A stretch of DNA of 64,000 nt from positions 8,056,501-8,120,500 of the forward strand of contig NC_003280.10 in assembly GCF_000002985.6 (NCBI RefSeq), written 5' to 3'. Below the pieces are notes generated by a model that was not told where the DNA came from, searched no databases, and worked only from the letters and a program-made list of their open reading frames with translations. Both the position numbers and the translations under genes were made by a program. Source of the DNA: Caenorhabditis elegans. Its lineage: Eukaryota; Nematoda; Chromadorea; Rhabditida; Rhabditidae. Shown in pieces: positions 24,722 to 36,781 of this stretch (position 1 is the first letter of the stretch; each line of letters starts with the position of its first letter).

Positions 24722-27700
24722 CTAAATTTTCACTAAACTTTCTATAATTGGATCATATGATGTTATTATATTGTTCACTTTAACATCCGTTAGTTGAAGC
24801 TCCTTGAAGTATTTTTTGAGCTGAAATTTTTTTTGATATTAAGCAGAGTCCATAAGTATTAGAAAAATTCGGTACTTATGAATTATTTATAGCCCTACAT
24901 ATTTGATTTTTTAATTAAAAAGTTTAATTTATTTTAAAAATGTGGGGTTATAATCAGGGGTGCGCGGCAATTGGCAATCCGGCAATTGCCGATTGCCGGG
25001 CATGTTCGGCAATTTTCAACCTAAATATGTTTCGGACATTGAAAAAATATCGCTTTGTTTATTAATATTCGGTTTGTCATTTTCTGACAGGAAACGTTTA
25101 ATCCTTCAAGGAATAATCATTTTGAGCTTGAAAAGAGATAATTGTTTAGTAAAATTCATGTTTAGGCTCTTAAGTCTACAAAGACAGTAAAATTTACTTT
25201 TCCGTCAATCGGTAATTGCCGGTTTTCAAAATTTTCGGCAATAGGCAATTGCCGCACACCTCTGGTTATAATACGAAAGTACCAAAAATATTCAAAATTT
25301 TGACATACAAGTTTGAAAAAAAAAACAGTTACCTCTCTCAATTCGACAGCTCCATCAAGTACATCATAATCTAGTTCGTTTGATGCACGTTCTAGGTCCA
25401 TCACGGTGTTCACAACCATTGCCTTAAACGCTTGTAAGCATTCGTATTTCGGATCTGCGACTTCGAACGAAGTGAGCGAAACCATAAACTCGACTTTCAA
25501 ATGGAGGAGACCCATCAGTTCTTTCAAGTTGATTTCATTCTGAAACTATTAGGAAATGTAGATTACTCAGAAAAGAAACAAAAATCTAATAACTAACTTC
25601 TTTCGAATAACTTTTAGACCAGTGATGAATGATGCATACCGACGATACCACTTCCCTGATTATATCTTCAAATCTAACTCGACGTTCATTTTTCGATAAA
25701 TGGAATTCCATGTCAATGAGTTGAAGCGTTTTAGATGCCATATGTTGCATGATTAGTTTAATCATTGTAATCGTTGAGAAAACTGTGCAAGCTTCAATGT
25801 GTTTTTGGCTGACAAAAAAAATTGAATACGATTCCAAAAAATATGCCATTTCTCTCAATAATCCATTGCAGATACGTGCATTTCTGGCGCCAATCATCGC
25901 ACAATACGTCACTTCGATTTGTTCAGATCCCCTGGAATTCCTTGAAAAAAATTAGAAAATTCACTCAAATTACTAAGAACAAGCTTTCAGAAAAAGGGAT
26001 TCTCCAGTTTTCCTTTTTAAATATAGATTTTTTTGTTTTTTTTTTCATTTTGTTTCCTCATTTTTGGGTTTCTAATCAAAATCTCTGATTGGGTTTTGCA
26101 ATTTGTGTTTTGGAGGAAATTCAAACAGACGATATTTGAAAGACACAAAATTTTGAGAGATGGGCATTTTTCCTAGATCTTTTTCTATATCGGACGTACC
26201 CGAAAAATTTGCGATTGTATATTTTCCAGACAAAAAACCTACTTCTTTTTGAAGTCATTAAGTATAACATGGATATTCTCAAGTGATGATCGACATCCCC
26301 ATGCACTCATAACTCCCAATTCAAAGAAGTGAGATAACAATAATGCAATTTGCAACATTGCCGTTCCCTTATCATGTGAATTCGAAGACATTCCACTCAG
26401 TTCGTTGTTGGCTCGTTGAGAAATAATACCAAGTTCTGATACGGCCATAGCACGAACCAATAAGTATCTCAAAACTGGGACGTGAATTCTTTGTAGCTGG
26501 AATCCAACGAATACGACGAACTTTGAATTTTGCAGTTCGTGAAGATCTTTCACCAATCCCAAGTATTCGTTTATGAACTGTAAATACAAAATAAAATTAA
26601 AAAAAAACTTTTTTAAATTTTTTTTATTATTAAAAAAAAAGTTTTAAACAGTTTTCCAGACTCCAAGGAAAGCAAAAAATGCATGATTTTCGTTTTCAAA
26701 TTTTCAGTTACGACTCAAAAATAGTCCAAACATTTTTTCGGTCGCATACAAATAGTAAATGTGACATAGGTGAGACTATGATTACCCAGGCAAGAAATTA
26801 TGTGCCAAAAATATGGGAAACGGTCTCGACACGACGAATTTTTGATGAATGAGAAAAGGCGTGCGCCTTTAAAGAGTACTGTAACGTGAAACTCTCATTT
26901 CTGCCGAATTTAGGATTGTTTCTCGATGAAAAAACTAGTATTGATTAAAAACTCATATTTAAATCAAGACATAAATTCGGCAGAACTGAGAGTTCGAAAT
27001 GATAGTACTCTTTAAAGGCACACACCTTTTCTCATTTAACAAAAATTTATCTTGTCGATCTCTAGTACTGTATTTTCGACGAAAATCTGAAAATTTTGTC
27101 TCTGTGTAATTTGCATCGAATTACTTACCGCATTGTAAACACCCTCAACATCGTTATCCGCATCGCTTCTCAACTCGTGGATATCATAACCTCTGAAAAT
27201 TATTGGTTTTCAATAAAGTTTGGAAATTAGAAACTAACAGTCTACTATTGATGAAATTGATCCCTCCACTTTCTCCTTCCATGACTGAACGAAGATTTGA
27301 ATCAAGAAGATCCTGGCTATCCGTATACTTTCGAGGCGCAATCTTTGTAATCTGATTCCACATTTGGCTAACCATTCTCTTCATTTCAGAGGTTTCTACG
27401 TCAGGAGCAATAGGAACAGAATATGAGTCTAATCGAGCGTTCAACAAATAATCATTTTTAGTCGGATTCGCGTTTTCATCGCCTATATCGATGTCCTCGA
27501 GCTCGTCTCGGTACCAACTGAACGAGCTCGGCGTCTCTTCCGTGGATTGCACTGTGGGGGAATCAACTGAGAATTGTTGATAGTTGAACTCTTTGTTCTC
27601 ACGAAATCGCTGAAGTTTCTCTTTGAACTCGTCTCTCTTCTGTAGAACTTTTTCTTGAAGATCAGGAGGAATTGTTTCAAATGCTTCAAGAGCTGTCAAT

Positions 27701-30347
27701 TTGTCAGCTGATACAAGCCATTCTGCATCTGATCTGACGTACATGAGCATATATGCTGATGGGGCGTCTCTGGATCCTGTGCCAAATGAATCTGATTCTA
27801 CTTTCGGCCAGTCAACTCTATCTGCATTCTGATCGTTCAGCTTCTCCCATTCTTCCAATCCATCAATTGACTTTTCTGTAATTTTATCGTTTATAGCGAT
27901 TCCATTTCTAGCTATATTTCACTTGAGAAAACTTTAGTTTTCTGGGTACATTAGAAATTGTGCTTCATCAAAACTTCAAACATAAGGCAGAAATTGCCTC
28001 TAAAAACGATTTATCTAATGATAATATGATCTTACTGAGTTTGTAAGTCCAGTAATGGCCTCGATTCGCTTCTCCCGAGTGAACAATGATAGCGTGTAAC
28101 TCGTACTTGTGTTGTTGCAGTTCTGGGACTTCGTATGTTTGATCAATAACTTCTTGGAGCCTTGCCTCCTCTGCCAAGCAATCTCTTTCTTCCGTTTTCA
28201 ATGCTTCCAGCATATTTTGCAAAGTTTCGATAAATGCAGCCTTTCCGGGAAAGAAGCCTTCCGTGAAGGTTGGAAATAGTTTCCCACCATCTTTAACGAA
28301 CTTCGAACTACAATTATCACTAGACGACTGATAGGTTGATGGAGTAAGAGGGCCAACAAATGCAGTGTTTTCATGTGCATCTTCTCTGCTGAAAAATGTT
28401 TTTTGTGAAACTTTCAAATAAAAAGTAACAAACTCTCTGAAATTAGAAACTGCCTGCCAAACAGTTTGAAAAGAATCTTCTAATCTGACTTCTCCATTTC
28501 CTTGAGGATATCTCCGTAATCCACTGAGTTTGGCTCGAACTTCAGAAAGCGAATCGCGACACAACTCCCGATGGCTTCTAAGTTGGACTAACTGTTCTTT
28601 GTTACACTTCAGATAACGATCCATAAATATTATTTTTGGAAATGTAAACTTGTCATGTAGTTTACTCTCAATGTTGCTATTGAAGCTAAACCTTGAAAGT
28701 CCAAAGAATATGACAGCTGGTAGAGGATCATACAAATTGCGAACATGAGAAGCAGTATTGCCAAGACCGTGATCGAAAGTGGCTGCTTCAAGTGCATCGT
28801 GCAGATTTCCATATGTGACTTGAAGTTGAAAGAATTGTGGACAATTTCGAACGTTGCTTTTAACGGAGACAGTTCCATCTGAATTTTCAAAATTTAATTA
28901 TATATTAGTTTTTATTTTTGTCTAACCTTCTGCTACTGATTCAGTATAGCAAACTGAAGAAAATATGTTGTTGAAACTTTCTTTGAGCTTATCACAAAAT
29001 GCTTTCTTATTATCATCTACTTCAGGAGCAGCAGGATTTGGATGATTTTCAACTGAATTCCCTGGAAGATTAGATGAAGTAGCAGCTTCAGTGTCCATTG
29101 ATTCATTAACTTCTATAGTTTTTGATCGAGTTCCGAAAAGGCTTGTAGGTGTTGACGAAGGTTCCTTTTCATTAACATACATTGGATTCAATGTAGATTT
29201 CGGATCAACATGACTTGATGAAGGAAGTGATAGATTGGCTGCATTATATCCAGGTGGTGCACCAATGATGTCACTATTTGGAGCTGTTGTAGTTGAATCA
29301 CTGATTACCAAGTTTTCTTCGTCGGAAACATTCGAAAATTCTGGATTTAATTGAGCATGAAGTGCAGCATCAAATGCTCTCTGTAGCCAATCGAAGATCA
29401 AGGTGAGCATTTCAGTAGCATCTTGTTGTGTTCCAATCGTAGAAGGTCCTTTAGAACTTTTAGAGAGTTTGTCCACCATCTGAAATTTTTTATATTTTTT
29501 TCAATTTTACAAAAATTCAGAACAATTCGAATAGAACAAAAAACCTACATTTATTAATGGTCCAACTTCGATATATTTCATTTCAGAAAACTGCAACTCT
29601 GCAAAAAGTCCTCGGAACAACATTAGAAGCTCGGCGTGCTGTTGATTTTCTATTTTCACGTTGGTAATCGGTTGTTCGTGCCAACTTAATGGAGCACAGT
29701 GATATAGAATCGACCGAAACTTTGGAATGCTGTAGAGCACCTGAGAAAGGCAATTGAGCCAGCATGTGTTGCCAGAATTGTAAAGACCGGTTGAAAAGTT
29801 TGGATTTCGAACCATATCCTCTAAATTCGACATCAGCATTGTTGGTCTTGATATGTTCTGAGAAGCAGAAGAAGCGAGTGATTGTTGAATTGCAGATTGC
29901 ATTTCAACCTCTTCCTTTTTTGAAATTTCTGAGATATTAGGATGAGTCGAATCGTATGAAACCACATCGGTACAATCCATGGGGCCTGAAGCAGTCGAAG
30001 CCTTTTCTGGATCAAACAAAGGGCCAATAAATCTCTCTGATTTTCTTCCCTTTGGGGGTTCTCCAGAATAAAATAATTCGTTAATAATATCAGAGATGAA
30101 TTGCTCATCCGTTGGTTTGCACTCACTGCGTTTCTGTAAAAGAACACATTTTAGTTCCGACCGGCTGAGCCCGTCGTTAATTTCTTACTCGAATAGATTC
30201 TAGAATTTCCGCCTCTGCAACTTTATCTGCAATAACTTCTTTAACTTTGAAAAATACAAAGTGTTCCGCGTCAGTTAATTTTCTTCCGTCGTGAAATGTC
30301 ACAGTTCGACTTGTTCCCGGCGTCCCTGTCTCATTTTCTTCAACCAT
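24722..30347 (-). CDS. ubiquitin-specific protease of the USP25/USP28 type
   Basis: Ten minus-strand exons (30189-30347, 29549-30133, 28927-29479, 28036-28878, 27239-27911, 27129-27192, 26243-26577, 25598-25931, 25333-25539, 24722-24820) give about 1283 residues. The start ATG directly follows a TTTCAG acceptor. A ubiquitin-interacting motif lies near residue 120 (EVEMQSAIQQSLASS). The catalytic Cys box is GLYNSGNTCWLNCLSQVLYS, the next block is GTQQDATEMLTLIFDWLQ, and the His box is LHAIIVHSGEANRGHYWTY, which closely follows the USP25/28 form. A long acidic insert separates the boxes, as in that subfamily, and the C-terminal 450 residues are helical. The enzyme removes ubiquitin from proteins. 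An optional 45-base intron (28389-28433) could be spliced without changing frame. The last intron carries a hAT-like MITE. Confidence 0.92.
24955..25264. mobile_element. hAT-like MITE with 8-bp target duplication
   Basis: The 310-base element starts CAGGGGTGCGCGGCAATTG and ends with the near-perfect inverse CAATTGCCGCACACCTCTG. It is flanked on both sides by the same eight bases, GTTATAAT (24947-24954 and 25265-25272). The CAGGGGTG-type end and the 8-bp duplication are hallmarks of hAT transposons. No transposase frame is present, so it is non-autonomous. It sits in the last intron of the deubiquitinase gene. Confidence 0.85.
26804..27078. repeat. palindromic repeat in deubiquitinase intron
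   Basis: The left arm contains GGTCTCGACACGACG, GCGTGCGCCTTTAAAGAGTA and CTCATTTCTGCCGAATTT; the right arm contains the inverse of each (AAATTCGGCAGAACTGAGAG, TACTCTTTAAAGGCACACAC, CTTGTCGATCTC). The element belongs to the same family as the one at 18487-18818. Confidence 0.75.
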
Positions 30348-32289
30348 CTGAAAGAATCCAAAACTTTAAATTTTTTTAGAAGAAAATAAGAAAAAAAGTA
30401 TTCGAAAACGTTAGAGAAAGAAAAGTTATAGAAATTCTTTATCAATCAAGAAACAAAAATGGATATTAAAATTGAAGGCGAACTTGCGCCAGCGAATGGT
30501 TGTTGACGTGCGCACCGCATTGAAAATTAAACGAAAACGGCGCCAAGACTGAAATGTACAAAAATGGTACGTTATAAATAATTAAAACGTACGCGTACGA
30601 TTAAAACACAAAAATCTAAATTCCAAAAGGTAGAAAAGTTTTCATACAACTTTCGAACAATTGTTGTTTCGTTTTGGGCGCGACATTTTTGAAATAGTTT
30701 TCATGCTTCTCAAAACATGAATAATTTAGAAATAAATTTAATGCTCGGGCATACTGAACCCAATGCTCTCACACTAAGCTTTGTACGGTTTAGAAATTGA
30801 AATTTTTATAAAATAAAATAAAAAATATTCATTCTATTGAGCTATTATTCGAAGTATGGGATTACCTTGATAACTGAAATCGTGGTGAGACCCACTCAGA
30901 AAACTACATTGTGCTTTTAAATTGAAAGTTCACTTTTTTGCTTTGTTAAAAAAAGCAGAAATATACGATTAAGATACGATTAAGAAACGGAAACCATTTA
31001 TTTTACAATATCATAATGAGCAATTTGTCATGAATGTTCCAGATCGGCGACAGGAAGCACATCTCAGATGTTCGGATTCTGAAAAAAATCAATTAGCCTC
31101 ATAGTCAAATAAATAATAAAATAAATTATTATAACTTCGATGTGAAGAACATTCAAATTGTTTTCGAGAATTGATATGTACTTATCGATATGGTCGAGTT
31201 CAGGAACAAACGCTTCAACTTCCAAATCTCTTCGGTTCCGACCATAGCTTCATGCAATTCAAAGTTGAAGAAGCCAAACATTGAGTTGATCCAACTTTCT
31301 TAATGATTTCCAACCATATAATCCAAACACTGAAATGAACCACAACTGGCACTGATCCTCTTATTTTCGATAGAAGTGCCTGCAAATTGAATGAAAAATG
31401 ATTTGTCAAAAATGACTAAATATCTGAAATTAATCTTGAACTGAGCGGTGCAGTGTGACTCTTTTGCTGCCATTGTGACAAACTTAATCCATGTATGTCA
31501 AAAAGCGTTGCAATCAAATCTGTTGCCTTTTCAGGATTTCTTCCAGTTGACATCTTCCAATAACAATTTTCATGAAAACGTATCTGCTAAAAAGTTTTAC
31601 GTTCGAAGCTTATTTTTTGGATGAAGTTCAGCAGTATCCAAGTGTCTTGCTTAGTTCGGTCGTGGTGCAGAGTTTGAGTTCTCTGATCACAAGATCTTTT
31701 TGCAGCATTAATGAACTGGAAAGTGTAGTCTTCCTCAATGCAATTACATCCAGAGGATCTGTTACAATTTTTAGGCTAAAAGTACGAACCAAGGTCTTGG
31801 CACGAGGGCAAATTGTCAGCCACCGTACTTGCGAGTATTTCTCAATTTTCAATAATATGAATATGTATTTAGTTATTTTTTGTTGGACCTTAATCAAAAT
31901 TTCAGGAAAAATTGGAGAACCACTTTCTTGTAAAACTTTATTCAACGGTACTTGTTATACATTAGATTTTACCGATCTACACAAAAAAACATGAGTTCAA
32001 AATACTGCGTTAAAACATGGGAAGCTTTTCAAGTGTGTGACACAAAAGAGAAATAACAGAACTCGGGATTGTATCATCAGGAATTTCAGTTTCAAAGATA
32101 AACCCGTGTGTGCCAATGAAACATCAAAGACGCACAGATTCATCAGAACATATTCAGAGAAAATTAGATTAATAATGAGATAACTAAGGACAATTGGAAT
32201 ACCCTGCAGGTCCGTTTCTTTCTCTCAAAAAGAATGAATGGCAACATTTGAGGGACAAGAACAATACTCTCAATAGTTTAAAGGAAATA
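30348..32289. other. region between deubiquitinase and ltd-1, with PTP relic
   Basis: The part 30348-31000 is the deubiquitinase promoter side and shows nothing else. From about 31080 to 31830 a decayed tyrosine phosphatase is visible on the minus strand (listed separately). The remaining sequence up to the ltd-1 stop codon has no intact frame. Confidence 0.45.
31180..31830 (-). pseudogene. protein tyrosine phosphatase relic
   Basis: Minus-strand fragments keep the order of a PTP catalytic domain in different frames: a segment near 31810-31640 (TFSLKIVTDPLDVIALRKTT), one near 31590-31450 (FHENCYWKMSTGRNPEKATD, where HYxWxxWPDxxVP is expected), then LLSKIRGSVPVVVHFSVWI near 31390-31320, which matches the PTP signature VVHCSAGxGRTG up to the histidine. 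The catalytic Cys is Phe and the GxGRTG loop is lost. Frames change between fragments and stops interrupt them, so no functional product is expected. The identification rests mainly on the signature segment and the order of pieces. Confidence 0.5.
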
Positions 32290-35200
32290 TTAACAGTTCC
32301 TCGAATGAATGAGATACTTGCAACAATGTGTGAGGAGTTGTTTTCCGTTGATTAGTTGATCGTCTTGGCGAGTATAAATATCCAAACCATATTGACCTTC
32401 ACCAGGAAATTCGATTTGAATATACACCTGAAGATTATTGTTTTAATATGTTTCAGAGTTTCAGTACGAACGCGGGCTTTTTAGGTAAAGCGAGTATTTA
32501 TTGTTTTAGGAAAATCAGATTTTTCAGGTTTTGGCAAATATGGATAATTTTAAATCACTTTGGCATATTTTTTTGCACTCAACATTACAGATTGCCAATT
32601 TATTTATTTTTATTTTGTTTTTGGAAAATGTATTCAAATCTGAAAATTTCTGAAAATTTAAAACAATAGAAATCAATTGAATAGTCGTTTCTTTTAAGAA
32701 AATAGGTCAAAAATCAAAAATTGCAGCGTATAATTAAAAAACGAATGTACACTTCTCACCGGAGAGTACACAAGTTGGGTAAATCGACAATTCATCCACT
32801 TTCGGGACGGTTTTTAAGCCCCGTGGAAACAATCTCCTAGAACAGTCTTACAAAATGTGAAAATACGTACCATATCTCCTTTAAGAGCTGATCGAGTGCA
32901 TGCTTGTAAAGCTCTATCGTCTGTTCTATTTCGATGTAATGAAGCGACGAATTCCGAAAGTGGGCGTGTCATTCTGAACCGAATTTCCACATATCTTCCA
33001 GTATTGATAATTGCGTCCGGATGAGATATTGGAAGAAGTCCGAATAATCTTGTGGCCTTTGCAGGACCCCATTCACCAGATGCACATTCAGGTAGGGGTA
33101 CCATTATCACTTGAAGCGATTCACACACAACCTGAAAATTCGAAATTTCTTGAAAATGTCGAAAAACGTAGAGTGATTAGGAATTTAAACAATTTGGATA
33201 AAATGAATAAATTTCTTTGAAAAAAATACTACGGTACGCAGTCTCGACCCGCTAAAATGATTTTTATCGAGGACGCGTCAAAGGTTTTTTCAATCCAAAT
33301 GTTTTCTTAATTTTTGGTTCTTTTCATGAGGATCCAAGAAAATTGCTGATAAATTAGGCACTAAAGTATTCTTTAAAGGCGCACATTATTTAATGAACAC
33401 TTCATTTGAAAAAAATTGGATCGTATAAAGATCGGTTACTGTAGTTTTTAATCAAAAATTGAAAATCGCAAAACTCGTTCGAAAGGGTAAACTTTAAATT
33501 AGCGTTATGTCATGTAGCTACGATTTAGCATTTTTGATGCCTGAATTTAATAATGCTGACTTCAAATTTGTTACAAAACAATACCTCAGACGAAAATAAT
33601 TATCTGATCTGACTAACCTTAAATTTGCAAACACTTTTAAATTTGATTGGCTGTCCTGTTAAATATGCTCCTGATGAAACTGAATTGGCAAAAATATCAA
33701 GTAGAAGAGGACGAGTAGATGGAGCATGAACACGGAATGTAACAACCTTAAAACTTTTGAAATTAATTTTATTTTCAATTAAATAACATACGTCCTCTGT
33801 TACAGACTGCATAACAAATCTTTTCAGTGACATTCCACTTATGGTATTTTCTTCGGAATCGAAAAATTTCAAATTATAGTGGAAGATCAATGAATCTCCT
33901 TTTGGTGGTAACCTAATTGATATTGAAGCAGCACCTGATTTATCTGTCTGAAATATTATTCAACAAATACAAATTTTGAAAATAGTTCAAACAACTTACA
34001 TAAACCGTAGACTCCAACTTATTATCGATAAATGACAAATTATACTTGAAAAAAAGAGATCTAACAAATGGAATGCGTTCAAATTGTAGAAGAGATAGTG
34101 GACGTGGTAGAAGTTGCCATGCATGATCTGATGGAAAGAATTCATAAATAAATTCCTCTGAATCTGTCATGAAATAGTGATCATCATATTCATAACGAAG
34201 ATTTCCATCTGTTTTTGCCTCATGAGATCCGTCCTTAGCGTTTCTAAAATATATTAATTTTTTAGAATATATATAGTTTTCTTTCTGAAAATGTTCAAAT
34301 TCAAAACTTACACTAAATGTCGAGCTCCCCAATTACACTGCACAAATCGCCAGGAACCGTCCAAAAATACAGCGTTCCATGTGTTTCTGAAGCGATGATC
34401 ATCAAATGAATAACCAGGTTGATATCCAGCTGATTTTGAGAATCCTTTAATGACGACACAATGAAGACCAGCGTAACTGAAATATTGGTCATTTTGAGAA
34501 ATGTGTTCGTTAAAACCGACCTGCATAATCTTTTGAAAAGAACATGATAACTTTCAGTTCCATATTTAATTCCTCTTAGCAATCCCATTGGAGTATCATT
34601 TTGAATTGAATCATCGAAAATCATTGTGTTCAAATTTTTAATTGTAATCCATCGATAAATTGCTCTTGCCACGTCAACATCTGATCTTGCTCCAGACGAT
34701 AGGGTTCTAATTAGATCTGTGAATGAAGCTACTTCATTTCTAGCACAGTGAATTGCCACCTCATCGATGCTCTGGATAATTAATTTGAATTTATTCAACA
34801 ATATTTATTTTAACATACCGAAAAATAATCAGTTGTCGTATAAATTTCTCGTTTGCTGCAAGACGGTGGAACTGGCGGTGGAGGTGTGGATGGGTACTGT
34901 AGGTTACTGTACTCTGATCTAGATGCTTTGAAAAGTTCCAGCATTTCTTTAGCTTGACGATCAACTAGCTCAGCTGTTTGATGACGTTCACGTTCCTGCA
35001 AAAATCATGAGTGTCACTTTCCAATTTCTATTTGACAGTTAATCTTTAAAGAAGAGATATCTTTACCATCACTAAGGTACTTTATAAAGTATTTCCTGCC
35101 AAACAAACAGAGGGTGGAGTCGAGCGCGCTCAAATTATCGAGTAGTGCGAAACCCGCGAGGTGTCTTCTGCTGTGTTTCTGATGGCGAAAGAGAGAGACT

Positions 35201-36189
35201 GCGACGGCAAGCAAATGACGAAATCGCACCTCGGCCCGACTCCAACCCTGGGGGCGAAATGAGCTTTTTAACTCAGATGCTTCAGTAATAATGAGGGAAC
35301 AAATTTTGGAAAGTTCATGATGAATGTATGAATAGAAACAGAAAAAATTACAAACCTTTCGCTTGGTGTGCAATGTTTCCAACTTCTTTTCTCGTTTAAT
35401 AGTCAATTGCCGGATAAGATCATCTTTTTTCATATTCGACTGTCCTTTTTCATATTTCTTAGCGAATTCAGCCAGAGCTTTCTCCCATTCTTCCGTATTC
35501 TCTTTTTCAAATTCTTCAGCTTCTCGTACTCTTTTATCTTGGAATGACTCGTACAAATCGTCTTCATCTTTTCGATGCAACAATTCAAGACGTGTTTGAG
35601 TATCATAATCAACTACGTATTTTGCTCCTTCGTGACTAATTTTTGGGTACGGTCTTGCAACTTGTGTAGCCTTCATTGCATGTGCTATTTTCATATCACT
35701 GAGACCAGCGTCACTTAAAATAAGAATATTAATTAATTTGTACTGAAGATGTAAAGTATAATACTTACATCCAATTACCATTTTTTACATGATTATTGTT
35801 CTCCAAATTTTTTCCGGAGCCATTAGTGGATGCCATTGGTAAATCATGTGGTCCAGCAATTGGAACATGATTTGAGCAATACACTTCTTTATCATTGATA
35901 TCATTTCGATTATTACAATATGTTTTCAAAGCAAGACGTGTTCCACAAATGTAACATTTGAAGCAACCTCAATTATGAATGTGATTAGACTGGTTTTACA
36001 AACCTATTTTCTTTTGAAAATTGTTTCGAAAAGCAATTTTTAGAAAATTTTCAACACCTAAACCATAAACCATTCCGTCCCGTGAAATTACTCACCTTGA
36101 TGAAAAAATGTAGAATCCTTAAGTGGACCAACTTTATCAGTTGGATACACTTGTTTTCCGCATCTATTGCAGTGTTGTTTCGAGTTCAT
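32290..36189 (-). CDS. ltd-1: LIM domain and transglutaminase-like (KY/kyphoscoliosis peptidase-type) protein
   Basis: Eleven minus-strand exons (36096-36189, 35769-35967, 35356-35713, 34819-34995, 34521-34771, 34312-34476, 34000-34243, 33792-33947, 33618-33746, 32871-33131, 32290-32427) give about 723 residues. The N-terminus is one LIM domain: HCNRCGKQVY, FFHQGCFKCYICGTRL, then CNNRND and VYCSNH. A charged coiled-coil-like stretch follows (EAEEFEKENTEEWEKALAEF), then a Pro-rich linker and a transglutaminase-like domain (SDVDVARAIYRWITIKNL, TESYHVLFKRLC, NTWNAVFLDGSWRFVQCNWG). Compared with the canonical domain, the positions of the Cys, His and Asp triad read Glu, Asn and Gln. The C-terminus has beta-rich KY-type repeats. 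Related proteins act in muscle and epithelial cytoskeleton. Symbol from memory. Confidence 0.88.
34996..35355. promoter_or_regulatory. GC-enriched block inside an ltd-1 intron, possible internal promoter
   Basis: The intron between two ltd-1 exons holds a markedly GC-richer core at about 35095-35270, with several CpG dinucleotides (CGAGCGCGCTC, GCGAAACCCGCGAGG, CACCTCGGCCCGACTCC) and a GAGAGAGA run. It is not coding in the ltd-1 frame. In this AT-rich genome such a block within an intron could be a promoter for a shorter isoform lacking the LIM domain, or an inserted repeat. This is inference. Confidence 0.3.
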
Positions 36190-36759
36190 TCTCGTCCAGA
36201 ATGACCACTTCTTTCACTTCAATACTTCTCACACTTTTTCTCGTTTTTTGCCTTCTAAAAAAATTGTGTTGAGTTTGTCTAAATTCCCTCAATTCAAGAG
36301 GTGAGTACGGTCATAAACATGGCGAGAATAGATGTTTGCATAATATTCGTGAGAGATGAGTCATCCCCCAATACAATGAGATGAGAGAAGTCGGGTCAAG
36401 AGACATATACACAACAGGGGGCAAAAAGTGAAATGATTTCAGATGAAATCACAATGAAAAGTTATACCATTATTCCGAGAATCATCTTTTCTTTAAAGCA
36501 TAACGATTTTAATGTCAAAACGAGAAGAGGTGGAGGAGAGAAAAAGTAAAATAGAATATGAAAAGAAGCGTCTTTTTCTCACTGTTTCTGGATTCAGGTT
36601 GCATTTTTCCGATAGAAAACCGGAAAGAAGAGTCAGATGAAATGAAGAGAGAGAGAGAGGGCACAATTAGTTGAAAGAGAGGGCGAGTATTCGACATAAT
36701 AATTGGCAAGGAAGCGAGACGTATTAGGCAGGTGTAGTCAGCATGATGTTTCGTGATGA

Positions 36760-36781
36760 ATATATATATATATATATATAT
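36760..36781. repeat. TA dinucleotide microsatellite
   Basis: About eleven TA units in a row, directly visible, in the non-coding region upstream of ltd-1. Confidence 0.9.
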
